A program made the translations under genes and the position numbers. This document shows, in pieces, positions 15,292 to 23,552 of a stretch of 27,374 bases of DNA. Position 1 is the first letter of the stretch. Each line of letters opens with the position of its first letter. This DNA is from RGIG3135 sp964477115 (GTDB taxonomy: Bacteria > Actinomycetota > Coriobacteriia > Coriobacteriales > Eggerthellaceae). The stretch spans positions 1 to 27,374 of the forward strand of contig CAYZCY010000022.1 of assembly GCA_964477115.1 (NCBI GenBank). Reading direction: 5' to 3'. Below the pieces are notes generated by a model that was not told the origin of the DNA, did not search any database, and worked only from the letters and a program-made list of their open reading frames with translations.

Positions 15292-15415
15292 GAAGAGCTC
15301 GAGCGTAAGGATGGAGGAGTCGGCCGCCATGCCGATGGTGAGCACCAAGAGCCAGACGTTTTCCGGTCGGCGGTGCATGCGGGTTTCTTCTTTGCGTTTC
15401 GCTCCAAAGCCATGA

Positions 15416-15454
15416 GCAAAAACTCCTTACCCAACGATTATGATCTGGGTAAGG
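15416..15454 (-). terminator. Rho-independent terminator of the F420-ligase-like gene
   Basis: CCTTACCC (15425-15432) pairs with GGGTAAGG (15447-15454), an 8-bp stem with a 14-nt loop. On the minus strand it is followed at once by AGTTTTTGC. It lies 64 bp after the stop at 15519. Confidence 0.7.
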
Positions 15455-15518
15455 ATATTATGCTCATTTCAGGATAACCACTTGACGGAACGAAGCGAAA
15501 AGACGGCCCTTTACCTGT

Positions 15519-16718
15519 TTACTCGGTGGTGTAGTTGTCGAAGTAACCCTGGATGTAGACGATCGGAGTGCCCTTGTCGCCAGAGCCAGAGGTCAGGTCG
15601 CACAGGGACCCAATGAGGTCGGTCAGGCGGCGGGGCGTGGTGCCCTCGGATGCCATCTGGCCCACCAGGTCGTCATCCTTCTTCTGGATCTCCGCCTTGA
15701 TGGCATCACGCAGAGCCTCGCCGGAAAGCTCGGCGAAGTCGTTGTCCGCCAGGTACTTCAGCTTGAGCTCGTTGGGCGTGCCGTCAAGACCGGCGGTATG
15801 CGCAGGCGAGACAACCGGGTCGGCAAGCTCCCAGATCTTTCCAACCGGGTCCTTGAAAGCGCCGTCGCCATATACCATGACCTCGACCAACTTGCCGGTC
15901 TCGGCGAGGATCTTTGCCTGAATGTCATCCACCAGATCCTGGCACTCACGCGGGAACAGCTTGACGGTGTCCTCAGTTGCCTTGTTGGAACCCAGAAGAC
16001 CGTACTTTTCGTTGTAGCCGCTCTCGCCCACGGGGGCGGTCATGATCTCATCGAGACCCAGCGCGCGCTCAGCGCCAGCGGCAAGCAGACGACGCTTGGT
16101 GCGTGCACGGGTGTGAATATCGCAGAACAGAACGTTCTTGGTGTAGTCGAGGATAGCGCGGGCGTCGTTGGCAAACACGATCTCGCACTCAGCGCCAGCC
16201 TCGTGAATGAGGCTCTCGTAGTAGGCAACGTAGTCAATGCCCGTGAAGGTGTGCTTGTTTTCGCCGAACAGCTCGCGGTAACGCTCCAGGGACAGAACGT
16301 CGCGGTACGGGTCAACGCCCTTTTCGTCCATCATGTCAACGTCGATGAGATGGTTGCCAACCTCGTCAGACGGATAGCTCAGCATGAGCACGACCTTCTT
16401 CGCACCGGCAGCGATGCCGCGCAGGCAGATGGCAAAGCGATTACGGCTCAAAATGGGGAAGATGACGCCAATGGTCTCGCCGCCAAGCTTTTCGCGAACA
16501 TCTGCGGCAATGTCATCTACGGACACGTAGTTGCCCTGCGCGCGGGCGACGATTGCCTCGGTCATCGCAACGATGTCACGATTGCGAACCTCGAAGCCGT
16601 CAACTTCCTGACGAGCTGCCTCAAGGACGCAGTCGGAGACGATCTGAACGAGGTCGTCGTTCGCACGAATGATGGGGGCGCGGAGGCCTCGGGATACGGT
16701 ACCGACCATACGGCTCAT
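15519..16718 (-). CDS. Coenzyme F420-0:L-glutamate ligase-like protein
   Basis: A 399-residue protein of the CofE-like family. The N-terminal half carries GLRAPIIRANDDLVQIV and RDIVAMTEAIVARAQGNY, the typical start of F420-0 ligases. Later stretches are IGVIFPILSRNRFAICLRGI, VLMLSYPSDEVGN, GLLGSNKATEDTVKLFPREC, VMVYGDGAFKDPVGKIWELADPVV and SGSGDKGTPIVYIQGYFDNY. At ~400 residues it belongs to the longer version often seen in anaerobes, compared with ~250 for archaeal CofE. The ATG at 16718 has GGGAG 8 nt upstream; an in-frame TTG at 16736 is less likely. CofE adds glutamates to F420-0 using GTP, but no other F420 gene is in view, so its true substrate may differ. Confidence 0.78.
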   Translation of the reverse strand: MSRMVGTVSRGLRAPIIRANDDLVQIVSDCVLEAARQEVDGFEVRNRDIVAMTEAIVARAQGNYVSVDDIAADVREKLGGETIGVIFPILSRNRFAICLRGIAAGAKKVVLMLSYPSDEVGNHLIDVDMMDEKGVDPYRDVLSLERYRELFGENKHTFTGIDYVAYYESLIHEAGAECEIVFANDARAILDYTKNVLFCDIHTRARTKRRLLAAGAERALGLDEIMTAPVGESGYNEKYGLLGSNKATEDTVKLFPRECQDLVDDIQAKILAETGKLVEVMVYGDGAFKDPVGKIWELADPVVSPAHTAGLDGTPNELKLKYLADNDFAELSGEALRDAIKAEIQKKDDDLVGQMASEGTTPRRLTDLIGSLCDLTSGSGDKGTPIVYIQGYFDNYTTE

Positions 16719-16966
16719 ATGTTTTCTCCCAACCAACGATCTTACTAGTGGCTTGATAAGCCAAAAGCTATGTTTACCACACCTAGGCCATCTTGTAAAA
16801 CGATTAAGCCCGCAGCGGAAGCAAACACCAATCCACTACACAAATGCATTTTACGAAGCCTCTGTGATGATATGATTAATGACTAGTTAAAAGAGCCGCA
16901 CCCTTGCGCAAGGCGGGAAGGCTGCGAGCTTGAAACCAGAAGGCAACGGGGGGAATCGGGGGCAAT

Positions 16967-17674
16967 TTGAACACGCAGCGCACCCTCATCATCGTGCCTG
17001 CCTACAACGAGGAGGCAACGATTGGCGACGTCGTCGCCGACATCATGGGCGCGGGCTACGACTACGTGGTCGTCAACGACGGCTCCAAGGACGCAACGCT
17101 GGCCATCTGCAAAGAACGCGGCTTCAACGTGATCGACCTGCCGGTCAACCTGGGGCTTGCGGGTGCCTTCCAGGCGGGCATGATGTACGCGTGGAGAGGC
17201 GGCTACGACTACGCCGTGCAGTTCGACGCCGACAAGCAGCACCGCGCCGAGTACCTGGATGCGCTGGTAGCCGAGATGGCCGACAACGACATCGTCATCG
17301 GCTCGCGCTTCGTAACCGAGCCCAAGCCCCGCACCGCGCGCATGATAGGCAGCCGAATGATAGCCTTCGCCATCAGGATCACCACGGGCAAGACCATCAA
17401 GGACCCCACCTCAGGCATGCGATGCTTCAACCGCCGCATGATGGAGCTCTTCGCCTTCAGCATCAACATCTCCCCCGAGCCCGACACGATAGCCTACCTC
17501 ATCCGCAGCGCCGGCGCGCGCATCAAGGAGGTGCAGGTCACCGTTGACGAGCGCAGCGCGGGCAAGAGCTACCTCACCGCCGCCAACTCCGCGCGCTACA
17601 TGGTGCGCATCATGCTCTCGGTGCTGCTCATCCAGTTCTTCCGCACCAAGCTGACCTCGAAGGGCAAGGCGTAA
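16967..17674 (+). CDS. Family 2 glycosyltransferase, DPM1-like
   Basis: A 235-residue GT2 enzyme resembling dolichyl/polyprenyl-phosphate sugar synthases: TLIIVPAYNEEATIGDVV, DYVVVNDGSKDAT, NLGLAGAFQAGM, the metal-site VQFDADKQH (usually DADGQH), IVIGSRFV and DPTSGMRCFNRRMME. It has no long C-terminal membrane domain, so it likely makes a polyprenyl-phosphate sugar that a membrane enzyme uses. Start is a TTG at 16967 four nt after GGGGG; the next in-frame ATG would remove the catalytic N-terminus. It opens a four-gene unit with DUF2304 (stop and start adjoining), GT4 and LicD. Confidence 0.92.
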   Translation: MNTQRTLIIVPAYNEEATIGDVVADIMGAGYDYVVVNDGSKDATLAICKERGFNVIDLPVNLGLAGAFQAGMMYAWRGGYDYAVQFDADKQHRAEYLDALVAEMADNDIVIGSRFVTEPKPRTARMIGSRMIAFAIRITTGKTIKDPTSGMRCFNRRMMELFAFSINISPEPDTIAYLIRSAGARIKEVQVTVDERSAGKSYLTAANSARYMVRIMLSVLLIQFFRTKLTSKGKA

Positions 17675-18142
17675 ATGACACCCGAATTCCGCATCATCCT
17701 CATCCTGACGTCGCTGTTCACGGCCACGCTCATCCTGCGCCGCATCCGCAAGTCCAAGGCGCGCATCGAAGACTCCGTCTTCTGGATCCTGCTGTCGGGC
17801 ATCATCCTGCTCATCAGCCTCTTTCCCAGCGTCGCCGACGCGGTGACCAGTGCGCTCGGCATCCACCTCACCACCAACTTCCTGTTCACCTTCTTCATAT
17901 TCCTTTTGCTGATGAAGCTCTTCTCGCTGAGCATGGAGGTGTCGCAGCTCAAGAGCAAGGTGGAAAAGCTCACGCAGGAAGCGGCTCTGACAAACAAGGC
18001 CCAGGGTGAAATGAACGCCAGACTCGCACGTTCCTCAGATGGCGAAGGTGAGCGCATCGAGCTCCCGACACCTGATGTCAACGCTGACACTGACACCGCT
18101 GCCGACACTGACGCCGACGCCCCCGCGGGAAGCGCCAGCTAA
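17675..18142 (+). CDS. DUF2304 family membrane protein
   Basis: A 155-residue protein with three hydrophobic segments (about residues 5-20, 35-55 and 68-82), a short heptad-like stretch (MEVSQLKSKVEKLTQEAAL) and a polar Asp/Thr/Ala-rich tail made of TDTAADTDADAP-like repeats. DUF2304 genes usually follow DPM1-like GT2 genes in surface-polysaccharide loci, exactly the position here: the ATG comes directly after the GT2 stop codon. Function is unknown; a membrane anchor or partner for the GT2 is the usual guess. Confidence 0.88.
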   Translation: MTPEFRIILILTSLFTATLILRRIRKSKARIEDSVFWILLSGIILLISLFPSVADAVTSALGIHLTTNFLFTFFIFLLLMKLFSLSMEVSQLKSKVEKLTQEAALTNKAQGEMNARLARSSDGEGERIELPTPDVNADTDTAADTDADAPAGSAS

Positions 18143-18150
18143 CGCCTGAC

Positions 18151-19302
18151 ATGACCGAAGCCCCGCACACATACGCGCTCTTCTCGGCTCTCTACGCCCC
18201 CCACATGGGCGGCGTTGAGTCCTACACCGCGGGCCTTGCTAGGGAACTTACCGCCCAGGGGCACCGCGTCATCGTAGTCACCTCGAGGCTTGCACCCGAA
18301 CACCCCGAGCACGAAATCCAAGCTGACGGCACGGAGGTGTTCCGCCTTCCCTGCAGGCCGCTCCTCGGAGGCCGCCTGCCCGTGCCCGTGCGAAACGCCC
18401 GGCATGCGCAGCTGCTCGAGCAAGTTGCCGCGGCCAAGCCAACGCGCATAGCCGTCAACACGCGATTCTACGGGCACTCCCTCGACGGCGTGCGTTTCGC
18501 CAGCGCCACAGGCGCGCCCGCCATCATAATCGAGCACGGTTCTGCCCACCTCTCGCTTGGCAACGCTCTTGCCGACCGCGTGGTGGAGGCCTACGAGCAC
18601 CACGTCACCAAGCGCATCATGAGTTTCGGCCTGCCCTTCTTTGGGGTGTCCGAGGCCTGCCTTGCCTGGCTGCGCCATTTCGGCATCGAGGGATGCGGCG
18701 TCATCCCCAACTCGGTGGACATGGACGCCTACGCGGCCGCCGCAAGCCCGCGCGACTTCCGAGCCGAGCTTGGCCTTGCCGAAGACGACGTCCTCGCGGT
18801 GTGCGTCGGGCGCCTCGTTCCCGAAAAGGGCATTTCCGCCATGCTGGAGGCCGCTCGCATCATGGAGGGCCAGAAGGTCGCCTTCGCCTTTGCGGGCGAC
18901 GGCCCTTTGCTTGAAAGCGTCAAGGCAGCTTCGGGCCGCGTATTTGCCCTCGGGCGCCTCGACTCGAGCGAGGTGGCCGCGCTGCTGCGCGCAAGCGACG
19001 CCTACTGCCTGCCCTCCCGATCCGAAGGCTTTGCCACCACGCTTCTGGAGGCCTGCGCCACAGACGCCTTCCCCATCACCACCCGAGTCGGCGGCGTCGC
19101 CGAGCTGGGGATCGGGCAGCACGGCGGCATCGTGCTGCCCGACATGGAGGCGAGCTCGGTGGCAGAGGCGCTTGCCTACGTGCGGGACCATCGCCAGGAT
19201 TGCGCCGCGCAAGGCCGCGCGCTCGGCGAGCGAGCACGCGCGAACAACAGCTGGCGCGCATCGGCTGCAGCGCTTGAGCGTGCCTTCGAGAACATGTCGT
19301 GA
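18151..19302 (+). CDS. Family 4 glycosyltransferase
   Basis: A 383-residue GT-B enzyme of CAZy GT4. Seen features: N-terminal ALFSALYAPHMGGVESYTAGLA acceptor-side loop (first 20 residues quoted in part), PNSVDMDAY at the domain junction, VCVGRLVPEKGI, FAFAGDGPLL, and the sugar-nucleotide binding E-x7-E in PSRSEGFATTLLEAC. It retains anomeric configuration; the sugar cannot be read from sequence. It starts 8 bp after the DUF2304 stop and its own stop overlaps the possible GTG of the next gene, so all are one operon for surface glycan assembly. Confidence 0.94.
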   Translation: MTEAPHTYALFSALYAPHMGGVESYTAGLARELTAQGHRVIVVTSRLAPEHPEHEIQADGTEVFRLPCRPLLGGRLPVPVRNARHAQLLEQVAAAKPTRIAVNTRFYGHSLDGVRFASATGAPAIIIEHGSAHLSLGNALADRVVEAYEHHVTKRIMSFGLPFFGVSEACLAWLRHFGIEGCGVIPNSVDMDAYAAAASPRDFRAELGLAEDDVLAVCVGRLVPEKGISAMLEAARIMEGQKVAFAFAGDGPLLESVKAASGRVFALGRLDSSEVAALLRASDAYCLPSRSEGFATTLLEACATDAFPITTRVGGVAELGIGQHGGIVLPDMEASSVAEALAYVRDHRQDCAAQGRALGERARANNSWRASAAALERAFENMS

Positions 19303-19319
19303 CAAGAACGGAGAACAAG

Positions 19320-20261
19320 GTGTCGCAAACCGCGCATGAAAGCCAAACCGAAGAGCTCTTCCAGGGAGACGAGCGCCTCGATCAGCTCCACCGCGTGCTG
19401 CTCATGATGCTGAAGGACTTCGCGGCGCTGTGCGATACGGCGGGCCTCAGGTGGATCGCCATGTACGGGACGGCCATCGGCGCGCTGCGCCACGGCGGAT
19501 TCATCCCCTGGGATGACGATCTGGACATCTGCATGACGCGCGACGAACTCGACGCCTTCACCGCCTTGGTAAACGGCGATCAGGGCGAAGGCGGCGCGGG
19601 TATCGGCCACGACGCCGGCGAGCTGCTCGCCGCCTTCCGGGAGAAGTACTGCGTCATCAACGCGCAAACCCACCCGGGTTACCCCATGATGACCTACCGC
19701 CTCGTGCTCAGGGGCACCGAGTTTCGAGACGCCTACCTTGCCACTATGGACTTTCCCTCGGGGATCTTCCTGGACTTGTTCCCGCTCGACGTGCTGGCAG
19801 CCGACGAGGCGGCCCGCACCAAGCAGATCCGCATGGCCTGGTTCTACAACAAGCTCGGCATCGCCAAGCTCACGGCCAATCCCTACGTCGGGGGGTCGGG
19901 CCTTGCCGCAAGCCTCCTGCGCCTGGGGACCAAGGCGGCGCGAGGCCTGCTCAGACTGCCGGGCATTGCAAGCTTCGACCCCAACGCCCGATCGCTTTCG
20001 TGGCTTCTGCGCTACCGGGGGCAGGAGACGGGGCATTTGGGCTACCCCTGCGACACCAATCCCTTCTGGGATATCTACGAAACCGACGAGCTCTTCCCCG
20101 TTCGCTGGGCGGATTTCGAGGACACGCGCGTTCCTTTGGCCAACAAGGCCGAAAAGCTCCTTAAGGACTTCTACGGGGATTGGCAGACGCCGCCGCCCAA
20201 CGAGGCGCGCGTCGCACACTACCCCGACGTGCTTGATTTCGGCCGGTACGCAAACATCTAG
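19320..20261 (+). CDS. LicD family phosphotransferase (first copy)
   Basis: A 313-residue LicD/fukutin-type protein. The signature MYGTAIGALRHGGFIPWDDD followed by LDICM holds the metal-binding acidic residues. LicD proteins transfer phosphocholine from CDP-choline in pneumococci; fukutin relatives use CDP-ribitol or CDP-glycerol. The GTG at 19320, 6 nt after GGAG, is my preferred start; a GTG at 19299 overlapping the GT4 stop (GTGA) is the alternative and would add 7 residues. Last gene of the GT2-DUF2304-GT4-LicD unit. Its donor is unknown; the nearby TagD makes CDP-glycerol attractive, as inference. Confidence 0.9.
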   Translation: MSQTAHESQTEELFQGDERLDQLHRVLLMMLKDFAALCDTAGLRWIAMYGTAIGALRHGGFIPWDDDLDICMTRDELDAFTALVNGDQGEGGAGIGHDAGELLAAFREKYCVINAQTHPGYPMMTYRLVLRGTEFRDAYLATMDFPSGIFLDLFPLDVLAADEAARTKQIRMAWFYNKLGIAKLTANPYVGGSGLAASLLRLGTKAARGLLRLPGIASFDPNARSLSWLLRYRGQETGHLGYPCDTNPFWDIYETDELFPVRWADFEDTRVPLANKAEKLLKDFYGDWQTPPPNEARVAHYPDVLDFGRYANI

Positions 20262-20273
20262 GAAAGCAAACGA

Positions 20274-20451
20274 GCGAAAGCGCGAGGCGCGCCTGCTTCG
20301 GCTAGGTGACAAGTGCCTGCAGGCCCAAATGGCCCGCCCATAAAACAATCGAAGCTGGGGCGGAGTCAGTTGGGGCGAAAGCGCGAGGAAGCCTACTTTC
20401 GGCTAGGTGACAAGTGCTTGCAGGCCCAAATGGCCCGCCCCAGCTTCGATT
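20274..20451. repeat. Intergenic repeat block: two 66-bp direct repeats and a 17-bp inverted repeat
   Basis: Copies at 20274-20339 and 20375-20440 have equal length and differ mainly at about eight positions in the middle; both contain CGGCTAGGTGACAAGTGC and GCAGGCCCAAATGGCCCGCC. A perfect 17-bp inverted repeat (20347-20363, AATCGAAGCTGGGGCGG, with 20435-20451) encloses most of the second copy, and its right arm lies at the 3' end of the minus-strand licD. No ORF with a ribosome site is present. The block adjoins an assembly join and may have caused it. Confidence 0.75.
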
Positions 20452-20616
20452 CACTCCATGACGTTTANNNNNNNNNNNNNNNNNNNNNNNNNNNNNNNNN
20501 NNNNNNNNNNNNNNNNNNNNNNNNNNNNNNNNNNNNNNNNNNNNNNNNNNNNNNNNNNNNNNNNNNNTGCAGGCCCAAATGGCCCGCCCCAGCTTCGATT
20601 CACTCCATGACGTTTA
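20419..20616. other. Assembly join: 100 N between two copies of the same 49 bp
   Basis: Bases 20419-20467 and 20568-20616 are identical (49 bp) and flank 100 N (20468-20567). The left copy repeats the last codons of the minus-strand licD plus its downstream repeat, so the two contigs overlap. The real distance between the converging licD genes is 149 bp shorter than shown. Confidence 0.9.
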
Positions 20617-21448
20617 CGCCGTCGCCAAAGTCCAGTACGACGGGCGCGTGGGAATAGCGGTCCTCCTCGGGCGGAAGCTGCATGTAGTCGCCGTACTTGA
20701 TGGTGAGGTAGGCGTGGCAGTCGTGCGGCACGGGCAATTGCATGTCGCCGAAGGGAACCTTGACCGGCGGGTACATGATCTCCTCGTCAAACTGACCGCA
20801 CAGCGAATAGAAGACGGAGGTGAGCTTTCCTTTGCCGTCGCCCCGATCAAGCGCTGCGTAGAAGCGCTTCTCGACCAGCTTCGGCGAAAACAGCACGCGC
20901 GCCGCCCAATGGGCGGCCACGCAGGCCGCCTTCACCAGGGGCTTGCAGGGAGTTGACGCGGGGATCTTGGGCCTGGGCGTGTAGTACAGGTAGGACACGC
21001 GCTGCCAGAACGCGAGCGACTTCGCCTGCTTGGCCGCGCGGGCCGAGTCCGAGTCAAGCCGGGCCAGGGCGAACACGTCGACAAACAGGCCCTGCTCAAG
21101 GCCCGCCTCCTGCATCTGCGGGCTCACGAAGCGCGTCCCCTTGCGATACACCTTAGCCCACAGGGGCGGGTAGTTGGGCGTCGTGGCATGCGTGTAGATG
21201 CCGTATCCCTCGGGCAGCAGCTCGGGGGCCTTCTCGCAGAAGAGGCGGTAGTCCTCGATGCGCAGAGAGATGTCGATGTCGTCATCCCAGGGGATGAAGC
21301 CGCCGTGGCGGACCGCCCCGAGGACGGTGCCGCTGTCGGCAAGCCAGTCGATGCCCAGCTGGTCGCAGACGCCAGCTACGGCCTTCAGAATATCCGTCTC
21401 GATGTCCTGAACGCGCTCGATGGCGCCCTGCGGATATAGCTGAGCCAT
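20600..21448 (-). CDS. LicD family phosphotransferase (second copy)
   Basis: A 282-residue LicD protein with the signature SGTVLGAVRHGGFIPWDDDI followed by DISLRIEDY, then the family's WAKVYRKGTRF, GLFVDVFALARLD, YPPVKVPFGDMQLPVPHD and AYLTIKYGDYMQLPP. These last two segments are closer to the classical LicD/fukutin C-terminal part than in the first copy. The ATG at 21448 follows AAAGG by 5 nt; upstream in-frame starts up to 21646 would run into the divergent flippase gene and are rejected. It converges on the first licD and diverges from the flippase with only 49 bp between starts. Likely adds a phospho-alditol or phosphocholine group to the glycan. Confidence 0.92.
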   Translation of the reverse strand: MAQLYPQGAIERVQDIETDILKAVAGVCDQLGIDWLADSGTVLGAVRHGGFIPWDDDIDISLRIEDYRLFCEKAPELLPEGYGIYTHATTPNYPPLWAKVYRKGTRFVSPQMQEAGLEQGLFVDVFALARLDSDSARAAKQAKSLAFWQRVSYLYYTPRPKIPASTPCKPLVKAACVAAHWAARVLFSPKLVEKRFYAALDRGDGKGKLTSVFYSLCGQFDEEIMYPPVKVPFGDMQLPVPHDCHAYLTIKYGDYMQLPPEEDRYSHAPVVLDFGDGVNVME

Positions 21449-21497
21449 GGTGACCTTTCCCGATGCGATCTTTAACCTGATCGAATAATAGCGGATA

Positions 21498-22784
21498 ATG
21501 TGGGGCATGTTCAGAGAAACCACCTCACAGAAGCGCATCGTGATTTGGAACGCAGCCGGCAGCGCCGTGTACGCGTTTTCCTCCTTCCTCATGCTGCTCA
21601 TCGTCGTGCGCGTCTGCGGCGAAGCCGAAGGCGGCATCTTCTCCATGGGCTACGCCATCGCACAGCTCATGCTGACCATCGGCGTGTTCGATTCCACCAC
21701 CTACTTCGCCACCGACGCGAGCAACCGCTTCTCCCACGCGCAGTATCTGGCCTTCAAGATAGTCACCTGCTCGCTCATGGTGGTGGCGAGCATCTTCTAC
21801 GTCATGAGCTTCCAGTTCGACGCGCACAAGGCCTCCGTGGCCTATGCGCTGTGCGCCTACCGCCTCTTCGAGGCAGTGGCCCAGTACTGGTACGGCGCCT
21901 TCCAGAAGGCAGAGCGCCTGGATCTGGGCGGCTTTTCAGCCGTATGGCGCAGCATCATCTCCATCGTCTTGTTCGGCGGGGTGCTTTTTGTCACGGGCGA
22001 CGTCACCTTAGCCGTGGTGGCGGCAACGGCAAGCGAAGTGGTCTGGATAGCCTCCTACGACATCCCGCGCCTGAGACGCATCGTGCGCATAGGCAAGCCC
22101 GACTTCTCCCCCCGCCCGCTCGCCCAGCTGTTTTGGGCCTGCCTGCCCCTGTTCATCAGCTCGTTTCTGGCGGCGTACCTGAACAACATCTGCAAGTACG
22201 CCATCGACGCCGTGGGCACCAACGAGATGCAGACCATCTTCAACATCCTGTTCATGCCCGCCTTCGTGATCAATTTGTTCCTCATCTTCTTCATGAGGCC
22301 CTCCCTCACCAAGCTGGCCAAGCTTTGGCTCGAGCGCAAGGCGCGTGCCTTCATGGGCATCCTGGCCAAGCTGCTCGGCCTGGCGGCGCTCATCACCCTT
22401 GCCGTGGAGATCGCCTGCGCAGCGGTGGGCATCCCGCTGCTCGAGCTTTTCTACGGGGTGGATCTCGAGGGCTACCGGCCGGCCCTTTTGGTGGTAATGC
22501 TCGGCGGAGGGTTCCTCTCGGCCTCGAACGTCTTCTATAACGCGCTCGTGGTCATTCGCAAGCAGCACAGCGTGCTCGTCGGCTACGGCCTGGTCATCGT
22601 GCTGGCATCGCTCATCGCCACACCGCTTGTCGCAAGCTGGGCCATCATGGGCGCCTGCAGCGCCTACGCGATATCGTGCGCGGCCCTGTTCGCCTGCTTT
22701 GCGCTCGCCTTCGGCCTGTGCGCCTTGCACCAGACCCGGAATTGGAAGCGCGAAACAAAGGATGAGATCGAAGATGAAGGCTGA
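21498..22784 (+). CDS. Polysaccharide flippase (Wzx/PST-like, MOP superfamily)
   Basis: A 428-residue, very hydrophobic protein with about 12 predicted membrane helices and the usual start of lipid-linked oligosaccharide flippases: a short basic N-terminus then a helix pair (IVIWNAAGSAVYAFSSFLML, VVRVCGEAEGGIFSMGYAIA). Later landmarks are LFEAVAQYWYGAFQKAERLD and GFLSASNVFYNALVVIRKQH, typical of the family. It should move a polyprenyl-diphosphate-linked glycan to the outer face of the membrane. ATG 21498 has a weak ribosome site; ATG 21507 is possible. It is followed by TagD after 93 bp that contain a separate promoter. Confidence 0.9.
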   Translation: MWGMFRETTSQKRIVIWNAAGSAVYAFSSFLMLLIVVRVCGEAEGGIFSMGYAIAQLMLTIGVFDSTTYFATDASNRFSHAQYLAFKIVTCSLMVVASIFYVMSFQFDAHKASVAYALCAYRLFEAVAQYWYGAFQKAERLDLGGFSAVWRSIISIVLFGGVLFVTGDVTLAVVAATASEVVWIASYDIPRLRRIVRIGKPDFSPRPLAQLFWACLPLFISSFLAAYLNNICKYAIDAVGTNEMQTIFNILFMPAFVINLFLIFFMRPSLTKLAKLWLERKARAFMGILAKLLGLAALITLAVEIACAAVGIPLLELFYGVDLEGYRPALLVVMLGGGFLSASNVFYNALVVIRKQHSVLVGYGLVIVLASLIATPLVASWAIMGACSAYAISCAALFACFALAFGLCALHQTRNWKRETKDEIEDEG

Positions 22785-22830
22785 GGCGAAGGTATAGGCG
22801 AAAGCAAGGGCGAAGGCATGAAAGTGCGGG

Positions 22831-22836
22831 TATAAT
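22831..22836 (+). promoter_or_regulatory. -10 element of a tagD promoter
   Basis: A perfect TATAAT in the 93-bp space between the flippase and tagD, 41 bp before the tagD ATG. The -35 region is poor (no TTGACA-like hexamer at 16-18 bp), so an activator or a weak promoter is possible. Confidence 0.5.
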
Positions 22837-22877
22837 CGCATGTGCAATACCACCGACGTCAGAGGAGAGCACGCACC

Positions 22878-23276
22878 ATGAAGCGCGTCATAACCTACGG
22901 AACCTTCGACCTGCTCCACTACGGGCACATCAACCTCCTGAAGAGGGCGAAGGACCTGGGCGACTACCTGATCGTCGGCCTCTCGACAGACGAGTTCAAC
23001 CGCGACTCCAAGAGCAAGGAGTGCTACTTCTCCTTCGAGGAGCGCAAACAGCTCCTCGAAGCGGTGCGCTACGTTGACCTGGTCATCCCCGAGGAGAGCT
23101 GGGATCAAAAGATCAGCGACGCGCGCGAGTACCACGTCGACGTCTTCGTCATCGGCGATGACTGGAAGGGTCAGTTCGACTTCCTCGAAGAAGAGGGCGT
23201 CGAGGTGGTCTACCTTTCCCGCACCCCCGAAATCAGCACGACGCAGATCAAGACCGACCTCTGCATCTCGTCCTAA
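22878..23276 (+). CDS. tagD: Glycerol-3-phosphate cytidylyltransferase
   Basis: A 132-residue enzyme making CDP-glycerol from CTP and glycerol 3-phosphate in the cytoplasm. Signatures are the HxGH-type YGTFDLLHYGHINLLKRAK, the basic/acidic FVIGDDWKGQFDFL, and the C-terminal RTPEISTTQIK. Length equals that of Bacillus TagD (129 aa). The ATG at 22878 lies 10 nt after AGGAG. It is the only activated-alditol enzyme in the window; with two LicD proteins nearby it suggests glycerol phosphate on the surface glycan. A bare 3' copy of its last codons is repeated beyond the N run (23403-23434). Confidence 0.95.
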   Translation: MKRVITYGTFDLLHYGHINLLKRAKDLGDYLIVGLSTDEFNRDSKSKECYFSFEERKQLLEAVRYVDLVIPEESWDQKISDAREYHVDVFVIGDDWKGQFDFLEEEGVEVVYLSRTPEISTTQIKTDLCISS

Positions 23277-23455
23277 GCACCATCAGGCGCCATCAAGACG
23301 TCNNNNNNNNNNNNNNNNNNNNNNNNNNNNNNNNNNNNNNNNNNNNNNNNNNNNNNNNNNNNNNNNNNNNNNNNNNNNNNNNNNNNNNNNNNNNNNNNNN
23401 NNAAGACCGACCTCTGCATCTCGTCCTAAGCACCATCAGGCGCCATCAAGACGTC
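23250..23455. other. Assembly join: 100 N between two copies of the same 53 bp
   Basis: Bases 23250-23302 and 23403-23455 are identical (53 bp) and flank 100 N (23303-23402). The join falls at the start of a short tandem repeat AAGACGTC (three units at 23448-23471), which likely ended the contig. After merging, tagD and its stop are intact and the intergenic space is 153 bp shorter. Confidence 0.9.
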
Positions 23456-23552
23456 AAGACGTCAAGACGTCGAATCAACGTCAGTCTTCGTCAAGAATCG
23501 TCGAGCGCCATCAGGGCATCCCGATTATCGCTCGATGCCACCGACACCCCAG

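Noticed and set aside
19176..20348. 390-codon minus-strand ORF
   Set aside because: Antisense to the GT4 3' end and the first licD; no family features.
20274..20451. CRISPR array
   Set aside because: Only two 66-bp repeats with one spacer-like segment, repeat too long and no cas genes.
22008..23135. 375-codon minus-strand ORF
   Set aside because: Antisense to the flippase and tagD, both with clear family motifs; product is charged and low-complexity.
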